Below, piece after piece: positions 16,242 through 24,908 of a stretch of DNA of 64,000 nucleotides. A model generated the notes under the pieces. It saw only the letters and a program-made list of their open reading frames with translations, did not search any database and had not been told where the DNA came from. Positions within the stretch are counted from its first letter, which is position 1. Every line of letters starts with the position of its first letter. The translations under genes were made by a program, and so were the position numbers. The DNA is from Algoriphagus sp. TR-M9 (GTDB lineage Bacteria > Bacteroidota > Bacteroidia > Cytophagales > Cyclobacteriaceae): the NCBI RefSeq assembly GCF_027594545.1, contig NZ_CP115160.1:186001-250000 (forward strand). The letters are read 5' to 3'.

Positions 16242-17927
16242 ATGATGAAAAAATCAGTGGTATTTCTGTACCTTATATTATTTGCCCACATGCTCTGGGC
16301 TACAGAGCTGGCAGAGACGTTGCAAACCTATCAGGCCGATTATGGTGCTCTGCGAAGATTATATACCAATTCCCTTACGGATGAGTATTTTTCCAGATTC
16401 CAGCAGTTCCACCAGAAGTATTTGGAAGATTTGGAGAAGGTGAATTATTCCGCTCTATCAGAAGACGGGAAGATTGATTATGTGCTTTTTAGAAATTACC
16501 TGGAAAAAGAGCTGGCAGAGCTGGAGATAGATCAGGCTTCCTTCGATGAAATATCTGAAGTTTTGGCATTTTCGAAGCCACTTGAGGAATTCTATCAGGG
16601 TAGACGAAGAGCTGAGAAACCAGAACCTCAGCAACTCGCCGCTTCCTGGAATGAAGTTGCAAAGCAGGTTGATGAACAATTGAAAAACCTTGCTTCTGCC
16701 CCCAAATATGACAGCTGGCAAAAGGCAGATCTGGCCGCAAGTGCAGTAGAATCTATGGCCAAAGTTACGGGAGAAGCTTACTCCTATTATTATGATTTTG
16801 ATCCCATGTTCACTTGGTGGATGCCTGAGCCATGGAAAAAGCTGAATGATAGCATGATGGCCTATGCCCAAGCTTTGCGCGAGCACTACAGTAATTCAGT
16901 GAAAGATGATGGGAGCGGAATTATAGGGAAACCGATCGGCAGAGCTGCGCTAGAAAAGCAATTGGCTTTCGAGATGATCGCTTATAGTCCGGAAGAACTG
17001 ATCGCAGAGGCGGAGAAGCAATTTGCTTGGTGCGAAAAAGAAATGCTAAAAGCATCCAATGAACTTGGGTATGGTGATGATTGGAAAGCTGCGCTTGAAA
17101 TGGTCAAGGAAACCTACTTTCCTGCCGGGGATTGGCCTGGGGAGGTGATCAGATTAGCTGAGGAGGCCACGGATTATGTGGAAGCCAATGATTTGGTAAC
17201 AGTGCCGCCTTTGGCAAAGGAGACTTGGAGAACTGTTATGATCTCTGCAGAGCGCCAGCGGATCAGCCCATTCTTTTTGGGGGGTGAATCTATTCAGATT
17301 GCCTACCCAACATCTGAAATGAGTCATGAGGATAAGATGATGAGCATGAGAGGAAATAATCCTCATTTTTCCAGAGCTACTGTCCAACACGAGTTGATAC
17401 CTGGACATCATTTGCAGCAGTTTATGAATCAACGCCATATGGTTCATAGACGTATGTTTCGGACTCCATTTTGGACGGAAGGCTGGGCGTTGTATTGGGA
17501 GTTTGTTCTTTGGGACAAGGATTTCCCGAGAGATGCGAAGGATAAAGTTGGGATGCTGTTTTGGAGAATGCACCGCTGTGCGCGGATCATTTTCTCACTG
17601 AATTATCATCTGGAGCAAATGACTCCTCAGGAGTGTATTGATTTATTGGTGGACAAAGTAGGTCATGAGCGCGCCAATGCAGAAGCGGAGGTGCGCAGAT
17701 CATTTACCGGGGGCTATGGTCCCTTGTACCAGATTGCCTATATGGTCGGAGCGTTGGAGTTTTACGCGTTAAGGGATGAAGTGGTTAATGAGGGCAAGAT
17801 GACTGAGAAAGAATTTCATGACTTAATCCTGAGTCAAAATAATATGCCAGTGGAAATATTACGTGCAAAGGTGACCGGTACAGCCTTGAAAAAAGATCAC
17901 AAGGCTAGCTGGAGGTTTTTGGATTGA
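16242..17927 (+). CDS. DUF885 family exported metallopeptidase-like protein
   Basis: 561 residues with a signal peptide (KSVVFLYLILFAHMLWATE). The family-defining site HELIPGH (HExxxGH) is at about residues 383-389, next to GHHLQQFMNQRH, with downstream FWTEGWALYWE as the second conserved block that likely supplies a further metal ligand or catalytic Glu. DUF885 proteins are thought to be zinc carboxypeptidase-like enzymes of the gluzincin type, but few are characterised. The product should be periplasmic or outer-membrane associated. It stands alone, with a terminator behind it. Confidence 0.88.
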   Translation: MMKKSVVFLYLILFAHMLWATELAETLQTYQADYGALRRLYTNSLTDEYFSRFQQFHQKYLEDLEKVNYSALSEDGKIDYVLFRNYLEKELAELEIDQASFDEISEVLAFSKPLEEFYQGRRRAEKPEPQQLAASWNEVAKQVDEQLKNLASAPKYDSWQKADLAASAVESMAKVTGEAYSYYYDFDPMFTWWMPEPWKKLNDSMMAYAQALREHYSNSVKDDGSGIIGKPIGRAALEKQLAFEMIAYSPEELIAEAEKQFAWCEKEMLKASNELGYGDDWKAALEMVKETYFPAGDWPGEVIRLAEEATDYVEANDLVTVPPLAKETWRTVMISAERQRISPFFLGGESIQIAYPTSEMSHEDKMMSMRGNNPHFSRATVQHELIPGHHLQQFMNQRHMVHRRMFRTPFWTEGWALYWEFVLWDKDFPRDAKDKVGMLFWRMHRCARIIFSLNYHLEQMTPQECIDLLVDKVGHERANAEAEVRRSFTGGYGPLYQIAYMVGALEFYALRDEVVNEGKMTEKEFHDLILSQNNMPVEILRAKVTGTALKKDHKASWRFLD

Positions 17928-17940
17928 GATTATAGAAAAA

Positions 17941-17971
17941 AAAGCAGTCCAGAATCTCTGGGCTGCTTTTT
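17941..17971 (+). terminator. Terminator between converging DUF885 and Spy-like genes
   Basis: AAAGCAGtCCAGA and TCTGGgCTGCTTT arms with a short loop, flanked by A and T runs on the two sides, so it may act in both directions. Confidence 0.85.
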
Positions 17972-17992
17972 ACTTATAAAACCATTACAACA

Positions 17993-18796
17993 TTACTTTT
18001 TTGGCTCTTCTTTAAGTTTAATGATGATCACGCCATTTTTTCCTTTGTCGCCGAATTTTTCTATTGCTGAATTTCCTTTTAGGACTTCCATACTCTCAAT
18101 TTGGTTAGGCTGGATTTTTTTGAGGTCCTTGATCTCTTTGTATCCATCCTTGGAGTCTAAGTAAAAAACAGGCTTCTCATTCTCATCAGTTCCGGCCACC
18201 ATTACCGATACTTTAGGACTGTAGCTGCCACCGCCATCGACTTCTTCCTCATCGGTCCAGGTCATTCGATAGGAAGGCTGGCCAATTCTAATTTTGCTTC
18301 CTGGAATGGTAGTTCCGGTTCCGTAATTTGAAGAAAACCCTTGAGTCCCATTTACAAAGCCTTTTCCACGTAATACATACACTGACTTACTCTGCAGTTT
18401 TTCCTGCTGTTCAGGACTTAGCTCGTTTTTGATCGCAACCATGGTGCTGAGCTGCTGTTTTTTCATGGAGTTTTCCAGTGTCAATACTTTGTCCATTTGC
18501 TTTTGAACGGCAGTTTCATCGATTTTGGTTTGATCTAGCAGTTCTTTCAGTTTTTTGGTTTCCTCATCTAGGTCCCACTTTAAACTGCTGAATTTCCCTG
18601 CATTTTCACTGTGGATTTTCTTGATTTTGCTGGCCTGCGCGTCGGTAAGGTCCAGCTCAGAACGCATTTCCATGACCCGATCAGCAGAGAACAGGTTTTT
18701 CTGAAAAGGATCCTGGCTGTAGCCAATGGTAGTGAGTGCCTGGGCATGTGCTAGGCTAGTGCAGCATGCTAGGCATAGAATCAGTAGGTATTTCAT
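17993..18796 (-). CDS. Spy/CpxP-like periplasmic protein fused to a TonB-plug-like tail
   Basis: 267 residues from ATG 18796, where a signal peptide MKYLLILCLACCTSLAHAQ begins; the longer in-frame start at 18874 would bury this and is rejected. Residues ~45-150 are helical and charged with two LTxxQ-like elements (LDLTDAQASKI and ELSPEQQEKL), the signature of Spy/CpxP/CnrX-type periplasmic proteins. The last ~65 residues (NQIESMEVLKGNSAIEKFG, KGKNGVIIIKL) resemble the plug-domain segment of TonB-dependent receptors. It is the third gene of an ECF sigma operon, 13 nt after the anti-sigma-like gene. I infer a periplasmic stress or metal sensor that works on the sigma pair, as CnrX does for CnrYH; this is a hypothesis. 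Confidence 0.7.
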   Translation of the reverse strand: MKYLLILCLACCTSLAHAQALTTIGYSQDPFQKNLFSADRVMEMRSELDLTDAQASKIKKIHSENAGKFSSLKWDLDEETKKLKELLDQTKIDETAVQKQMDKVLTLENSMKKQQLSTMVAIKNELSPEQQEKLQSKSVYVLRGKGFVNGTQGFSSNYGTGTTIPGSKIRIGQPSYRMTWTDEEEVDGGGSYSPKVSVMVAGTDENEKPVFYLDSKDGYKEIKDLKKIQPNQIESMEVLKGNSAIEKFGDKGKNGVIIIKLKEEPKK

Positions 18797-18809
18797 TGGT
18801 GTTATTAGT

Positions 18810-19121
18810 TTAGTACTCTGTGAGCAAAGAAGCAGTAGGTGATTCCCAGGTATCCAGGAAAGTACTCTCTTCAATGGTGAAATGTTGATTTTGATTTTCG
18901 TCTTCTTGAAGCGTGATGATCACTACTTCGGGTGTAGGTTCTTCTATAGCAGAAGGTTTTGGTATAAATAGGAAAGCAAGGCTCATTGATGCCGCTATTC
19001 CAGCAGGAATCCAGAAGTTGAACTTCCGTGACTTGACTTCCGGAAAAGCCGGGATCTCAACTCGTTTATCCTGCTTTTTCATCTGATCAAAAAACCGCTC
19101 TAACTGTTCGTTATTTTCCAT
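18810..19121 (-). CDS. Small single-pass anti-sigma-like membrane protein
   Basis: 103 residues. A charged N-terminal cytoplasmic part (~45 residues, QLERFFDQMKKQDKR) precedes one transmembrane segment (FWIPAGIAASMSLAFLFIP), then an acidic, Thr/Glu-rich periplasmic tail. This is the size and topology of short anti-sigma factors, though no zinc-binding HxxxCxxC motif is present. The start overlaps the sigma-factor gene by 11 nt, indicating translational coupling, and the Spy-like sensor gene follows 13 nt later. Family is not recognised; the assignment rests on topology and operon position. Confidence 0.7.
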   Translation of the reverse strand: MENNEQLERFFDQMKKQDKRVEIPAFPEVKSRKFNFWIPAGIAASMSLAFLFIPKPSAIEEPTPEVVIITLQEDENQNQHFTIEESTFLDTWESPTASLLTEY

Positions 19122-19605
19122 ATTCTTGTTGGAGTTGAACTTTAGTGATTAATTCTTTGAGTTTCTTTTTACCGCGCTCATAGTGAGTTCTAGCGGTTCC
19201 TAATCCGATCTGTAGGATTTCAGCACTTTGAGCAATGGTCATCTGGTGATAAAACACCATCAGGATCACTTCCCTTTGCATATCGGGGAGTAGCTTGATG
19301 ATCGCTTCATAATCCGTCTCATCTACCTCTTCAGTAGGCTCTACAGGATCGTAACTATCCAGAAGCGGAATCACCCGGCCTGCTTTTCGCAGTTCGTCTA
19401 TGGCAGTGTACCGGATGATGGAGAAAAGCCAGGTTTTTGCTTTCGATGCATCCTTGAGCTTTGCCTGTCCTTCCAGAATCTTCAGATACGACTGCTGCAG
19501 CACATCCTTTGCGAGTTCATCTTCAAATGAGCAACACTGCCTTGCCCAAAGGTATGCATCCCGATGGTGGGCTTTGAGGATATGATCTAGCTGACTCCGA
19601 TTCAT
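19111..19605 (-). CDS. ECF-type RNA polymerase sigma factor
   Basis: 164 residues, the usual ECF length. Region 2 is visible as DELAKDVLQQSYLKILEGQ and TWLFSIIRYTAIDELRK, and region 4 as REVILMVFYHQMTIAQSAEI followed by GTARTHYERGKKKLKELI, the -35-binding helix-turn-helix. It heads a three-gene operon with a membrane anti-sigma-like protein and a Spy-like periplasmic protein. There is no FecR or SusCD neighbour, so it is not of the usual Bacteroidota TonB-linked FecI kind. Targets are unknown; self-activation is common in such modules. Confidence 0.92.
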   Translation of the reverse strand: MNRSQLDHILKAHHRDAYLWARQCCSFEDELAKDVLQQSYLKILEGQAKLKDASKAKTWLFSIIRYTAIDELRKAGRVIPLLDSYDPVEPTEEVDETDYEAIIKLLPDMQREVILMVFYHQMTIAQSAEILQIGLGTARTHYERGKKKLKELITKVQLQQEYGK

Positions 19606-19702
19606 TTACACAGGTTAGTCGGGATAAGCTCTCAATATATGACATGGGGAGCAAAAAAAATTGAAACCTTGTATGCTGAATGGCTCAGGAAGGTGAATGA
19701 AT

Positions 19703-20380
19703 CTACTTAGGAGTTGAGGAGTTTTTTGATTCTCTGATCCTGAAAAGGTACGCGAGCGTAAATTCCAGATTGGTAGAGTTCATGTCAAAAATTCGGTCCT
19801 GTCCCTCTGGATTAGTGAAATCATAAGCGAATCGTACTTCACCAGTCAGCGTACTCTTACCAAAGAGCTTGGAAATTCCTGCACCTGCCGTGATGCCATA
19901 CATGAGTCTTCTAGGATCATCTCCAGCTCCGCCGTAAGTGGGGATTTCCGGGGGAGAGGCATCGGCAAATTCTCTTTTGGTATCCTTGGCCTGGAGCAAA
20001 TATCCAAAATGAGGGCCTAGTTTGATCTGAAACCTACCGGATCTGCCTAGGAAAAAGCTGGAAAGCACCGGGAGTTTGAGGTAATCAAATTGGGTTTCAT
20101 TGGTCAGCAATACATCCGCTTCCTCGTCCTCGACCTGAGCGAAGCCTATGCTCAAGAACTGGAGGTTCACCTCAATCCCAGCATTTTTAGCATTGAAATG
20201 CTCAAATACCAGCGCAAATGTAGGTTTGCCAATGCCATCTACAGAAGTAGTCCGTGTGCTAGGTGTAGCTCGGTAAGAGTAAGCGGAGGTCGCATATCCG
20301 CCACGGATTCCCACGCTGGTCTGCGCCAAAGCCGCAAAAGATGCCAAAAATAAAATACCTGAAAGGAATACTCTTACCAT
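19703..20380 (-). CDS. Outer-membrane beta-barrel protein
   Basis: 225 residues with signal peptide MVRVFLSGILFLASFAALAQ. The mature part begins SVGIRGGYATSAYSY and shows repeated barrel strands (NAGIEVNLQFLSIGF, QIKLGPHFGYLLQAK, SLTGEVRFAYDF-like STLTGEVRFAYDF) and a terminal LEFTLAYLFRIRE strand. This fits the PorT/OmpW-like type of barrel family common in Bacteroidota. It stands upstream of the ECF operon with ~100 nt between and on the opposite side of its own promoter, so a functional link is possible but not shown. Confidence 0.75.
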   Translation of the reverse strand: MVRVFLSGILFLASFAALAQTSVGIRGGYATSAYSYRATPSTRTTSVDGIGKPTFALVFEHFNAKNAGIEVNLQFLSIGFAQVEDEEADVLLTNETQFDYLKLPVLSSFFLGRSGRFQIKLGPHFGYLLQAKDTKREFADASPPEIPTYGGAGDDPRRLMYGITAGAGISKLFGKSTLTGEVRFAYDFTNPEGQDRIFDMNSTNLEFTLAYLFRIRESKNSSTPK

Positions 20381-20450
20381 GCCTAAAAGTAAGTAATTAT
20401 AGAAATTGATCAGTCTGAAACTTAGTAAAGTTGCCTCGTCAGTACTATTA

Positions 20451-20479
20451 AAAAGGAGCTCCGAAATGAAGCTCCTTTT
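20451..20479. terminator. Bidirectional hairpin after the gltX-linked small gene
   Basis: AAAAGGAGCT and AGCTCCTTTT arms around a 9-nt loop with A and T runs on the two sides. It ends the gltX operon on the reverse strand. Confidence 0.85.
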
Positions 20480-20495
20480 TATGGGTAGTGTGGAA

Positions 20496-20699
20496 TTATC
20501 CCTTTTTCTTTTTATCCTTCAGGTCCAGATCATCCCTATCCTTGAGTTTTTTGTCCTCTACATTTTTGTTGAGAAACTCGTTGATTTTATCAATGGAAAA
20601 TGAAGATGAGATCTCTCCGAAGGAATTGATGTCCATTTTGAACCCGTCCAAATCCTCATGGACTTTTGGGTCTTCATTTTTCTTTTTCTTCTTAGTCAT
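20496..20699 (-). CDS. Small lysine/aspartate-rich protein downstream of gltX
   Basis: 67 residues with basic ends (MTKKKKK at the start and KDKKKKG at the end) and an acidic middle containing FKMDINSFGEISSSFSIDKINEFLNK, which could form an amphipathic helix. The predicted protein is highly charged and probably disordered outside that helix. The start is 11 nt after the gltX stop and a strong hairpin closes the operon, so it is probably expressed. I do not recognise the family; nucleic-acid binding or a partner-binding peptide are both guesses. Confidence 0.65.
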   Translation of the reverse strand: MTKKKKKNEDPKVHEDLDGFKMDINSFGEISSSFSIDKINEFLNKNVEDKKLKDRDDLDLKDKKKKG

Positions 20700-20710
20700 A
20701 GCTTTTTGTT

Positions 20711-22252
20711 TTAGCCGATTACCTCTAAGGTAGCTAACGCAAATCTGATGCGCTTGGCCACTTCTTCGGCGCCTAAAATAGCAAAAATCTGCATTAAATC
20801 GGGTCCTGCACCTACCCCGGTCACTGCCAGACGGACTGCTTGCATTACCTTGCCTAGCTTGATTTCTTTCGCTTCAGCCGCTTCGCCAAGCATGGTTTTG
20901 GCAGTATCTGCATCAAAGTCAGTCCCTTTGAAAGCTTCTAGCATTTCAGCATATGCGGTGAGTACTGTCACTGCATCACTATTCCATCTTTTGGAAGCTA
21001 CTCCCTGATCAAATTCTGTGGGTGAAATCACCACGAATTTACAGCCTTCCCAGATTTCGGAAGTGAAGACCACTCTGTCCTTCATCAGGGCCACGATGGC
21101 TTCGGCTGTTTCCGGTAGGATAGTGACCTCTTCCAAAGCTGCGTCTGAGACCACGTATTGGGCCAGTTCTGCATTAGATTTTTGGCGGAGGTATTGTTCA
21201 TTATACCATTTGGCTTTTGAAATATCAAACTTGGTTCCGGCCTTACCTATACGTTCTATGGAAAATGCTTCTATTAATTCCTTCAAAGAGAAAATTTCGC
21301 GCTCATCACCCGGGTTCCATCCTAGGAATGCCAAAAAGTTCAGAAATGCATCGGAGAAATAACCTTGTTCACGGAAGCCTGCCGCAGTTTCCCCGTTTTC
21401 TTTATTTTCCCAGTTCAAAGGAAAAACAGGGAAGCCTAATTTGTCTCCATCACGCTTGGACAGTTTGCCGTTTCCGTCTGGCTTCAAAAGCAGCGGCAAG
21501 TGCGCAAACTCCGGCATGGTATCTTCCCATCCGAAAAATTTGTAAAGCAAGACATGCAGGGGAGCAGAAGGTAACCATTCTTCGCCTCGTATTACGTGAG
21601 TGATTCCCATCAAATGATCATCTACGATATTTGCCAAGTGGTAGGTAGGCATCCCGTCTGACTTCATCAGCACCTTATCATCCAGCGTGGAAGATTGTAC
21701 CATGACCCAGCCACGGATCATATCGTTCAGCCGAACTTCTTCCTTTCGAGGGATCTTTACCCGGATCACATAAGGATCTCCTGATGCTAATCGTTCTTTC
21801 ACTTCCTCTTCTGATAGAGTCAGTGAGTTTTTCATCTGTGTTCTGGTGATGCTATTGTATTGTGGCTGAACCACGCGGGCAGCGGTGAGACGCTCACGCA
21901 TGGCTTCCAGTTCTTCAGAAGTATCAAAAGCATAATATGCATGGCCTTTTTTGACCAAATCCAATGCATATTGCATATAGTCAGGCTTACGCTCCGACTG
22001 GCGGTAGGGGCCTACAGCACCGGGATTCCACGGGCTTTCATCTGGGGTGATTCCCAGCCATTCCAGAGATTCCCTGATGTATTCTTCAGCTCCGGGTACG
22101 AAGCGGGTCTGATCTGTATCTTCTATTCGTAATAGAAACTTACCGCCCATTTTACGGGCAAAAAGGTAATTGTAAAGAGCGGTACGTACACCGCCTATAT
22201 GCAATGGCCCCGTGGGTGAAGGGGCGAATCTTACTCGAACTTCTGTACTCAT
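20711..22252 (-). CDS. gltX: Glutamate--tRNA ligase
   Basis: 513 residues, a class I aminoacyl-tRNA synthetase. The HIGH-type motif is PTGPLHIGGVRTALYNYLF near residue 12-30 and the KMSKS-type motif is KLSKRDG around residue 265. It charges tRNA-Glu, and possibly tRNA-Gln if the amidotransferase route is used. The gene is preceded on its strand by a TATCTTTG promoter box and followed by a small charged ORF. No oddities. Confidence 0.97.
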   Translation of the reverse strand: MSTEVRVRFAPSPTGPLHIGGVRTALYNYLFARKMGGKFLLRIEDTDQTRFVPGAEEYIRESLEWLGITPDESPWNPGAVGPYRQSERKPDYMQYALDLVKKGHAYYAFDTSEELEAMRERLTAARVVQPQYNSITRTQMKNSLTLSEEEVKERLASGDPYVIRVKIPRKEEVRLNDMIRGWVMVQSSTLDDKVLMKSDGMPTYHLANIVDDHLMGITHVIRGEEWLPSAPLHVLLYKFFGWEDTMPEFAHLPLLLKPDGNGKLSKRDGDKLGFPVFPLNWENKENGETAAGFREQGYFSDAFLNFLAFLGWNPGDEREIFSLKELIEAFSIERIGKAGTKFDISKAKWYNEQYLRQKSNAELAQYVVSDAALEEVTILPETAEAIVALMKDRVVFTSEIWEGCKFVVISPTEFDQGVASKRWNSDAVTVLTAYAEMLEAFKGTDFDADTAKTMLGEAAEAKEIKLGKVMQAVRLAVTGVGAGPDLMQIFAILGAEEVAKRIRFALATLEVIG

Positions 22253-22309
22253 GCGTAGCTAGTATTTCTTAAAGAGGCCAAAGCCTCATCAATTCATAAA
22301 TATCAGCTG

Positions 22310-22317
22310 CAAAGATA
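22310..22317 (-). promoter_or_regulatory. -7 box (TATCTTTG) for gltX
   Basis: Reverse-strand TATCTTTG, 57 nt before the gltX start. Identical octamers precede rpsP and pyrD in this window. Confidence 0.6.
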
Positions 22318-22650
22318 GGGATTTGTGTGCCTTTACGTAAGTCTATAATCTCATAAGGTCAGAAAAGTCACCTTCAAGTTGAAACGTATCCTTTAAAGAG
22401 CTATAAATTCAGGACGAAGAGATTAAAGATCAGAAATATTCGCTGTCAAAGTCCCTAAAATTATGCTTCCTGAAGATAAAAATAATCTTTCGCAGTGCTT
22501 CATAAAATTGAAATTATCTACAAGTCTTATAGAAGAAAATCGGACTGAAGTTCATGGTATTTGATTTTAACTAAGGACTAAAATGCAGTAAATCAAGAGG
22601 TTGTTATTTTCTATTTTCTGATAAAATTAGACGAGTTTAAACAATATGTT

Positions 22651-22658
22651 TACCTTTG
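22651..22658 (+). promoter_or_regulatory. -7 box (TACCTTTG) for the lipoprotein gene
   Basis: Matches TANNTTTG 46 nt before the ATG at 22705, with a TTAG at 22627-22630 as a weak -33 element at about the right spacing. Confidence 0.55.
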
Positions 22659-22704
22659 CGGCACGAAAACAAACCATTTATTATTTACTATAAAAATCAG
22701 TAGA

Positions 22705-24024
22705 ATGATCCAGAAAAATTACAAAAAAATCAAAAAAAATACAAAAATTGTATTTTTGTTAATGATGGTATTGACATTTTCGTGCGTTGAAAATGAAAAC
22801 CTACCGATGAATCAAAATCAGGAGCTAATATCTGCTTCTGAGGAAAGAAGTTTAGAATATGAAAGAAAATTGGCGGAACTCACCTTGGTGTTCGGAGAAG
22901 TTCTAAAGGACAAAAGTGCAATGAAGGAACTTTTTTCCTTTTCAGAAATTGAGGGGAATTCTGGGAGTATAAAGTACAATCTCAAAACTTTGTTTCAAGA
23001 ATCTAAAAGTCCAAACTCGAGGAGAAGTTCTGCAATTGTCGAAAGATTCAAAAGTTTGAATTCTCAAAATGCGAGATTGTCGCAAAGTGTATCTGTTGAT
23101 GAGCTGATCAGTTTTATTGAAGAGCATAATATTTCAGTCACTGCGCCTTATTTGGCGGAAGATTTTGAGCTGGAAACTATTAATGAGATTACATTGTCCT
23201 GGTGGACTCAGGAATTTGAGGATCTTAATTTTCAGAAAAATGCCGATTGGACAGGTGAAACCAAAGCAGTAAAAATTAACCTGAATGAAGTTGCGGATTT
23301 GTCAATTGAAAGAATTTTGGGGGGAGATTATTTTTTGGTAGATGATGATTGGGCTGAAAAAAATCCAACAATTGTCCTTGGAAACTTTAAAATTCAGGCA
23401 GAGAAGAGTAATGCGAAAGTTCAGGTTGGAAGCAATTTTAGATCACTTGGGGCTCCTGTTGAACTTTGTAATTCAAATTATGAGACCAACCAACATTTAA
23501 TTGCAAAAATGCCGGCATTTCGATTAGATGATAATTATGCCCCTTGGCCAAAAGATAATTTCATGTATTGTTGGGTGGCTTTTTCTGAAAGTATTACAGT
23601 TGGATCAAATGGTACTCCATCTATTGCTCCAGATGTAAATTATGTTTTACAAGATAAAGAAATTACTAGAAAAGAGGCTAGGATAAAAAGGTGGAAAAGT
23701 ACTAATTCTCCCTTTATTATTTCAAATTGGAAGCCTGAAGCAGATGATATGTACGTAATTTGGGGGTATGAGAAATCAAATTCAACTCTTGAAGTTACTA
23801 GTTCAGTTAAAGCTACCAAGGATGGGATATCAACTGAATATGGTTTCAAAATGGTTTCTCAAACGGGAGTACAATTGGCATCGGCTCTTTCGTTTGACAA
23901 ATGTTATACTATTCGCAATAATGTAAATGGAATAGATGTCGGGTTTGGTTATTATGGTGATACCTCACTTCCTAAATATGGAATGGGAAAAATTAGGATG
24001 TATTTCACATTAGAAACGCTATGA
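22705..24024 (+). CDS. Large lipoprotein of unknown function
   Basis: 439 residues. After a basic stretch (KKIKKNTK) comes a hydrophobic helix ending in a lipobox-like VLTFSC, so a lipidated Cys near residue 28 is expected. The mature part is rich in Asn, Ser and Glu; the C-terminal half has Trp/Tyr-rich segments (DNYAPWPKDNFMYCWVAF, DDMYVIWGYEKSNSTLEV) that look beta-strand-like. I do not recognise a family. Base composition is visibly more AT-rich than the flanking gltX and rplS operons. The stop overlaps the next gene in ATGA, so the pair is translationally coupled and the products may act together at the outer membrane. Confidence 0.7.
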   Translation: MIQKNYKKIKKNTKIVFLLMMVLTFSCVENENLPMNQNQELISASEERSLEYERKLAELTLVFGEVLKDKSAMKELFSFSEIEGNSGSIKYNLKTLFQESKSPNSRRSSAIVERFKSLNSQNARLSQSVSVDELISFIEEHNISVTAPYLAEDFELETINEITLSWWTQEFEDLNFQKNADWTGETKAVKINLNEVADLSIERILGGDYFLVDDDWAEKNPTIVLGNFKIQAEKSNAKVQVGSNFRSLGAPVELCNSNYETNQHLIAKMPAFRLDDNYAPWPKDNFMYCWVAFSESITVGSNGTPSIAPDVNYVLQDKEITRKEARIKRWKSTNSPFIISNWKPEADDMYVIWGYEKSNSTLEVTSSVKATKDGISTEYGFKMVSQTGVQLASALSFDKCYTIRNNVNGIDVGFGYYGDTSLPKYGMGKIRMYFTLETL

Positions 24025-24611
24025 GGACTTTAAAATATCAATTATTAATTCTCATTTTCTTCAGTTTGTGTTCTGTTTCATTTGGGCAAACTGAAAACAG
24101 TATGGGGAAAAATAACCTGACCTATGATTATACCTTTTATCAAGGTGAATGGGCTGCGGGAGGAGAAATTTTGGCGCAGGGAGTCGTGTTGGGATATTCC
24201 AGGTATTTTACTCCAAAGATATTTGGTGAATTCAGCTATGGCCTGATGCATTTCGAAGGCCGAAATAGCTACTTTTATTTGGATGAAGATGAGATGGATT
24301 TCATCAACATGAGAACATTCACAATAGGGGCCGGATACGATTTGTTTCAATCAAAACACTTTGTCTTCTCGGCGGTACTTTCCTATTTGAGACAGTCCAA
24401 TCAGCAATTGCTAGTTGAATACGGCTCGCCTGATTCAGGAACTTATGTAAGAGAAACAGGCAGAGCTAAGGATTCGACATTAAAAATCCAGTTCAAGCCC
24501 AGAATTTTTGTGGGAGAGCATTTTCAAATAATTCCTTCCTACTCATACGGTTTTGGTCTGGGGAAATATAAAAGTGATTGGCTAAGCCTGGGATTAGGCT
24601 ATAGCTTTTAA
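24021..24611 (+). CDS. Outer-membrane beta-barrel-like protein coupled to a lipoprotein
   Basis: 196 residues with a signal peptide (YQLLILIFFSLCSVSFGQ). The mature part shows barrel-type strands (GVVLGYSRYFTPKIFGEFSYG, FTIGAGYDLFQSKHFVFSAVLSY-type) and ends in a strand LSLGLGYSF with a terminal Phe, the usual outer-membrane insertion signal. Its ATG overlaps the preceding lipoprotein stop (ATGA). A lipoprotein-plus-barrel pair of this kind could form a surface complex, but no family is recognised. Confidence 0.65.
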   Translation: MRTLKYQLLILIFFSLCSVSFGQTENSMGKNNLTYDYTFYQGEWAAGGEILAQGVVLGYSRYFTPKIFGEFSYGLMHFEGRNSYFYLDEDEMDFINMRTFTIGAGYDLFQSKHFVFSAVLSYLRQSNQQLLVEYGSPDSGTYVRETGRAKDSTLKIQFKPRIFVGEHFQIIPSYSYGFGLGKYKSDWLSLGLGYSF

Positions 24612-24652
24612 GAGTCGATTTACAGTAAGCTATCTCAAGGCTATTTAGTTTA

Positions 24653-24683
24653 AAAGGCTGGTCGATATTCACGGCTAGCCTTT
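24653..24683 (+). terminator. Possible terminator after the lipoprotein/barrel pair
   Basis: AAAGGCT and AGCCTTT arms separated by a 17-nt loop 40 nt after the barrel stop. The T run is interrupted, so this is a weak call. Confidence 0.4.
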
Positions 24684-24876
24684 CCTGTTTTACTCAAAAT
24701 GGATAATCAATTTTGATTTAAAGAGTTTCGATGCATGGGCGGATTTGGATTATAACAGAGATGGTAAAAAGCTTTTTATTCTTAGCTCAACTGATTTCTG
24801 CTCAGGAAAGCTTTTTGTGTCTGATCAATCCTTTACCTTGTATGAAGTGCGTGTGCAACTAATCCATGAGGAGTAA
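24678..24876 (+). pseudogene. Start-less coding remnant
   Basis: An open frame ends with TAA at 24874-24876 and reads protein-like text (DLKSFDAWADLDYNRDG, LYEVRVQLIHEE), but contains no in-frame ATG and only late GTG codons. It looks like the 3' end of a gene whose start is lost. It lies in the AT-rich patch and may have been a lipoprotein-like neighbour of the next remnant. Confidence 0.35.
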
Positions 24877-24908
24877 TCAGGAAGGAAACCATGTGGACAG
24901 TAGTTTAA

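Larger units (their letters stand above)
22253..22704. other. 452-nt AT-rich gene-free gap with two divergent promoters
   Basis: Between gltX (reverse) and the lipoprotein gene (forward). It contains one -7 box per direction (22310-22317 and 22651-22658). I see no gene, repeat or stable hairpin in the ~330 nt between them. Confidence 0.6.
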
